Source of the DNA: Bacillota bacterium
GTDB lineage: Bacteria; Bacillota; Clostridia; Lachnospirales; Lachnospiraceae
Direction: 5' to 3'
Assembly: GCA_023437885.1 (NCBI GenBank)
Contig: JAEZFH010000429.1
Span: forward strand, 1-6,345
Length of the DNA: 6,345 bases
Shown: positions 4,939 through 6,345 of the stretch, piece after piece
How positions within the stretch are numbered: position 1 is the stretch's first letter
How the letters are laid out: every line of letters starts with the position of its first letter
Made by a program: the position numbers and the translations under genes
Notes under the pieces: generated by a model
The model's database searches: none
What the model was told of the DNA's origin: nothing
Seen by the model: only the letters and a program-made list of their open reading frames with translations

Positions 4939-5709
4939 CTACTGTGCTAATTTCTCGGCATCCATGTCCAGCATCTTTTTTGTAATTTTGGCTGCTACGA
5001 CTTTATCCATCTCCGCTAGTATGGCTGCACTTTCCTTAGATTTCATACTGAGGAGGATCTGTGCCACAGCCTCCACATCAGCGGTCATCGTCTCCAGAAT
5101 CTGTGCTGCAGCCTTGGGGTCCATACTTTTGTAAATATTGGCTTTTTCCTGAATGGCCTCAGAATACCGGAGCTGCTCTACAACCTGGCGGTAGATTTCT
5201 TCCGCAGTGGTGGGATTAATTGCTTCATAGTAAGCCTTATACTCCTCAATATCCGGGGCAGCATCATTAAATACTACCTTTTTATCAAATTCCTTAACTC
5301 TCTCCTCAAAGGCCAGCTGATTCTCTTCGAATACCTTAAGCCGGTCAATTTCTGCCTGGAGCTCCGCTACATTGGTGCTGCTGTCCTCGGTACTTTTATT
5401 CATATCGGCAATTGTCTGTTCCAGCTCATTAATCTTTGCCATTGCCTCCGGCAGGGATTTATATTCATAATTGTTCTCCTCGGCAATTTGAGCCTCCCCG
5501 GCTGCGGGAAGAACCAGATTAACCACCGGAACCCCTTTTAATATCGGGCGCAATACCCCCGAACCGAAGCCGCCGACATCCAATTTGATTAATAATGCAA
5601 ATATGGCGAGCCAGATAACAACGATCAGCAGGGCAATCAATATGGTCAGGATTTTGCTGCCTTCTTTTTTCTCGTTATCACCGGTCTTGACCTTGTCCTT
5701 CTTTGCCAT
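4939..5709 (-). CDS. Flagellar MotE/YlxF-like membrane protein with MgtE_N-type C-terminal domain
   Basis: A 256-residue protein in the slot between fliJ and fliK, where B. subtilis has ylxF. After a charged lysine-rich start comes one strongly hydrophobic segment at about 19-42 (ILTILIALLIVVIWLAIFAL), so the protein is probably anchored in the membrane with a short cytoplasmic N-terminus. A heptad-like coiled-coil region spans about 85-145 (INELEQTIADMNK, VAELQAEIDRLKVFEEN). The C-terminal 75 residues form repeating helices like the MgtE N-terminal domain, with YKSMDPKAAAQILETM and LLSMKSKESAAILAEMD showing the recurring pattern M-x-P/S-K-x-A-A-x-I-L-x-x-M. It has no magnesium-channel domain, so it is not a transporter. 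In rhizobia MotE is a chaperone for MotC; the function of the Firmicute relatives is not established. The start ATG overlaps the fliJ stop by one base (TAATG), with GAGGAGG 7 nt upstream, so it is translationally coupled to fliJ. Confidence 0.88.
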   Translation of the reverse strand: MAKKDKVKTGDNEKKEGSKILTILIALLIVVIWLAIFALLIKLDVGGFGSGVLRPILKGVPVVNLVLPAAGEAQIAEENNYEYKSLPEAMAKINELEQTIADMNKSTEDSSTNVAELQAEIDRLKVFEENQLAFEERVKEFDKKVVFNDAAPDIEEYKAYYEAINPTTAEEIYRQVVEQLRYSEAIQEKANIYKSMDPKAAAQILETMTADVEAVAQILLSMKSKESAAILAEMDKVVAAKITKKMLDMDAEKLAQ

Positions 5710-6170
5710 TAACTGTCCTCCTCATAGGCTGCAGGTTTGCTGTAATTAAAGCTGTTAAGCTCATCCACTTCCTTTTGCTCCTCACTGTCCAGCTCCAGCA
5801 GGTATGCTTCAAATGCATTCTCCTTCAGCCGTTCCTGCGTCTTTCTCTCCACCATTGCATCATTCAGTCTGATTCGGGCTATCTCCAGCCGGTGGGCCGC
5901 ATTCCTCACTACCGTCACCTGCTGTTTGATATTTTGATCCATAACCTCAATTGCCTGTTCGCACTGTTTGATTTTAAGCAGGTCCAGCTTTGCGCTGCGC
6001 AGACTGCGAAGCTCGTCTACAAAGGAATTCCTGCGTATTTTCATCTGCTCCAGTTTCTCTTCTTCCTTCGTCAGCCGGAGTCTGGCCGTTCCATACGTGA
6101 TTTTGGCCTGGTCCTCCAGTTTTTTCTTAACCTGAAGCAAATTTTCCATACTATATCTAAATTTTTTCAT
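5709..6170 (-). CDS. fliJ: Flagellar export protein FliJ
   Basis: FliJ is the small coiled-coil protein that fits into the FliI hexamer like a rotary-ATPase stalk and links it to the FlhA export gate; it also helps recycle export chaperones. The 153-residue product shows the family features: FRYSMENLLQVKKKLEDQAK at 4-23, then almost unbroken charged helix to about 135 (RLTKEEEKLEQMKIRRNSFV, IKQCEQAIEVMDQNIKQQ, RLNDAMVERKTQERLKENAF), with no membrane segment. Length matches the usual 140-155. The ATG overlaps the fliI stop by one base (TAATG), the same arrangement as with the next gene. Unlike that gene, it has no good ribosome binding site at normal spacing (the nearest GGAG is about 14 nt away), so it probably depends on ribosomes finishing fliI. 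Confidence 0.94.
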   Translation of the reverse strand: MKKFRYSMENLLQVKKKLEDQAKITYGTARLRLTKEEEKLEQMKIRRNSFVDELRSLRSAKLDLLKIKQCEQAIEVMDQNIKQQVTVVRNAAHRLEIARIRLNDAMVERKTQERLKENAFEAYLLELDSEEQKEVDELNSFNYSKPAAYEEDS

Positions 6171-6345
6171 TATTGATTAAATATCTCCATTAACCTTTCG
6201 ATCTCATCATCAAAGTTAAGTTTTTCATTCACATCCTGCTGCAGGAAAGCATTCACTTCCTTGATCTTTGCTATGGCATAATCAATATCGGGATTCGATC
6301 CATTCTTATATGCACCGATATTAATTAAATCTTCAGCGTCCTGAT
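6170..6345 (-). CDS. fliI: Flagellum-specific ATPase FliI, C-terminal end (cut by window edge)
   Basis: Only the last 57 residues of the gene are inside the window, preceded by two bases of a split codon. FliI is the cytoplasmic ATPase of the flagellar type III export apparatus, related to F1 beta and T3SS ATPases. The fragment reads QDAEDLINIGAYKNGSNPDI, then DYAIAKIKEVNAFLQQDVNE and ends DDEIERLMEIFNQ. The motif DLINIGAY-x-x-GSNP-x-ID is highly characteristic of the FliI/YscN C-terminal domain. The Walker motifs lie outside the window. The TAA stop overlaps the fliJ ATG by one base. The identification is also supported by the following fliJ gene. Confidence 0.93.
   Translation of the reverse strand, partial: QDAEDLINIGAYKNGSNPDIDYAIAKIKEVNAFLQQDVNEKLNFDDEIERLMEIFNQ

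Noticed and set aside
5703..6176. Plus-strand open frame of 157 codons covering all of fliJ
   Set aside because: Antisense to a clear FliJ. It has no supporting start signal and no domain; charged coiled-coil genes often leave long antisense frames open.

Overview
The window is a compact stretch of a flagellar hook/export operon, read entirely on the minus strand. The gene content points to a motile member of the Clostridia (Firmicutes), most plausibly Lachnospiraceae or a close relative. The evidence is the order fliI-fliJ-(MgtE_N/MotE-like)-fliK-flgD-(TIGR02530 protein)-flgE-flbD-motA, strong AGGAGG-type ribosome binding sites, moderate GC content, and proteins with typical clostridial flagellar motifs. 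The order parallels the Bacillus fla/che operon (fliI-fliJ-ylxF-fliK-flgD-flgE-swrD), with the TIGR02530 gene between flgD and flgE and motA after flbD, as is usual in Clostridia. The genus is an inference from gene order and protein style; no database search was possible.

Layout in transcription order (right to left). 6345-6170 is the C-terminus of the export ATPase FliI, cut by the window edge. 6170-5709 is FliJ, the ATPase stalk protein. 5709-4939 is a membrane-anchored MotE/YlxF-like protein. These three are joined by one-base TAATG overlaps. A 100-bp gap with a small hairpin follows, then 4838-3357 FliK (hook-length ruler), 3287-2496 FlgD (hook cap), 2447-2049 a short conserved flagellar protein of unknown function (TIGR02530 type), 1964-522 FlgE (hook protein), 404-213 FlbD/SwrD, and 159-1 the N-terminus of the stator protein MotA.

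Together these genes cover one step of assembly. FliI/FliJ power the type III export gate. FlgD caps the growing hook, FlgE polymerises into it, and FliK measures it and triggers the switch to filament export. FlbD and MotA begin the torque-generation part of the operon. There are no mobile elements, CRISPR arrays, tRNAs or rRNAs, and no gene looks broken.

The protein content is ordinary. The signals not explained by it are RNA-level. flgE is bracketed by two pairs of tandem hairpins: one pair fills most of the leader between the TIGR02530 gene and flgE, with two abutting stems that both have 12-nt loops, and the other lies just after the flgE stop, where both stems are fully paired only in the minus-strand transcript because of G-U wobbles. 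These could process, stabilise or regulate the hook-protein segment of a long polycistronic mRNA. That is inference from structure only.
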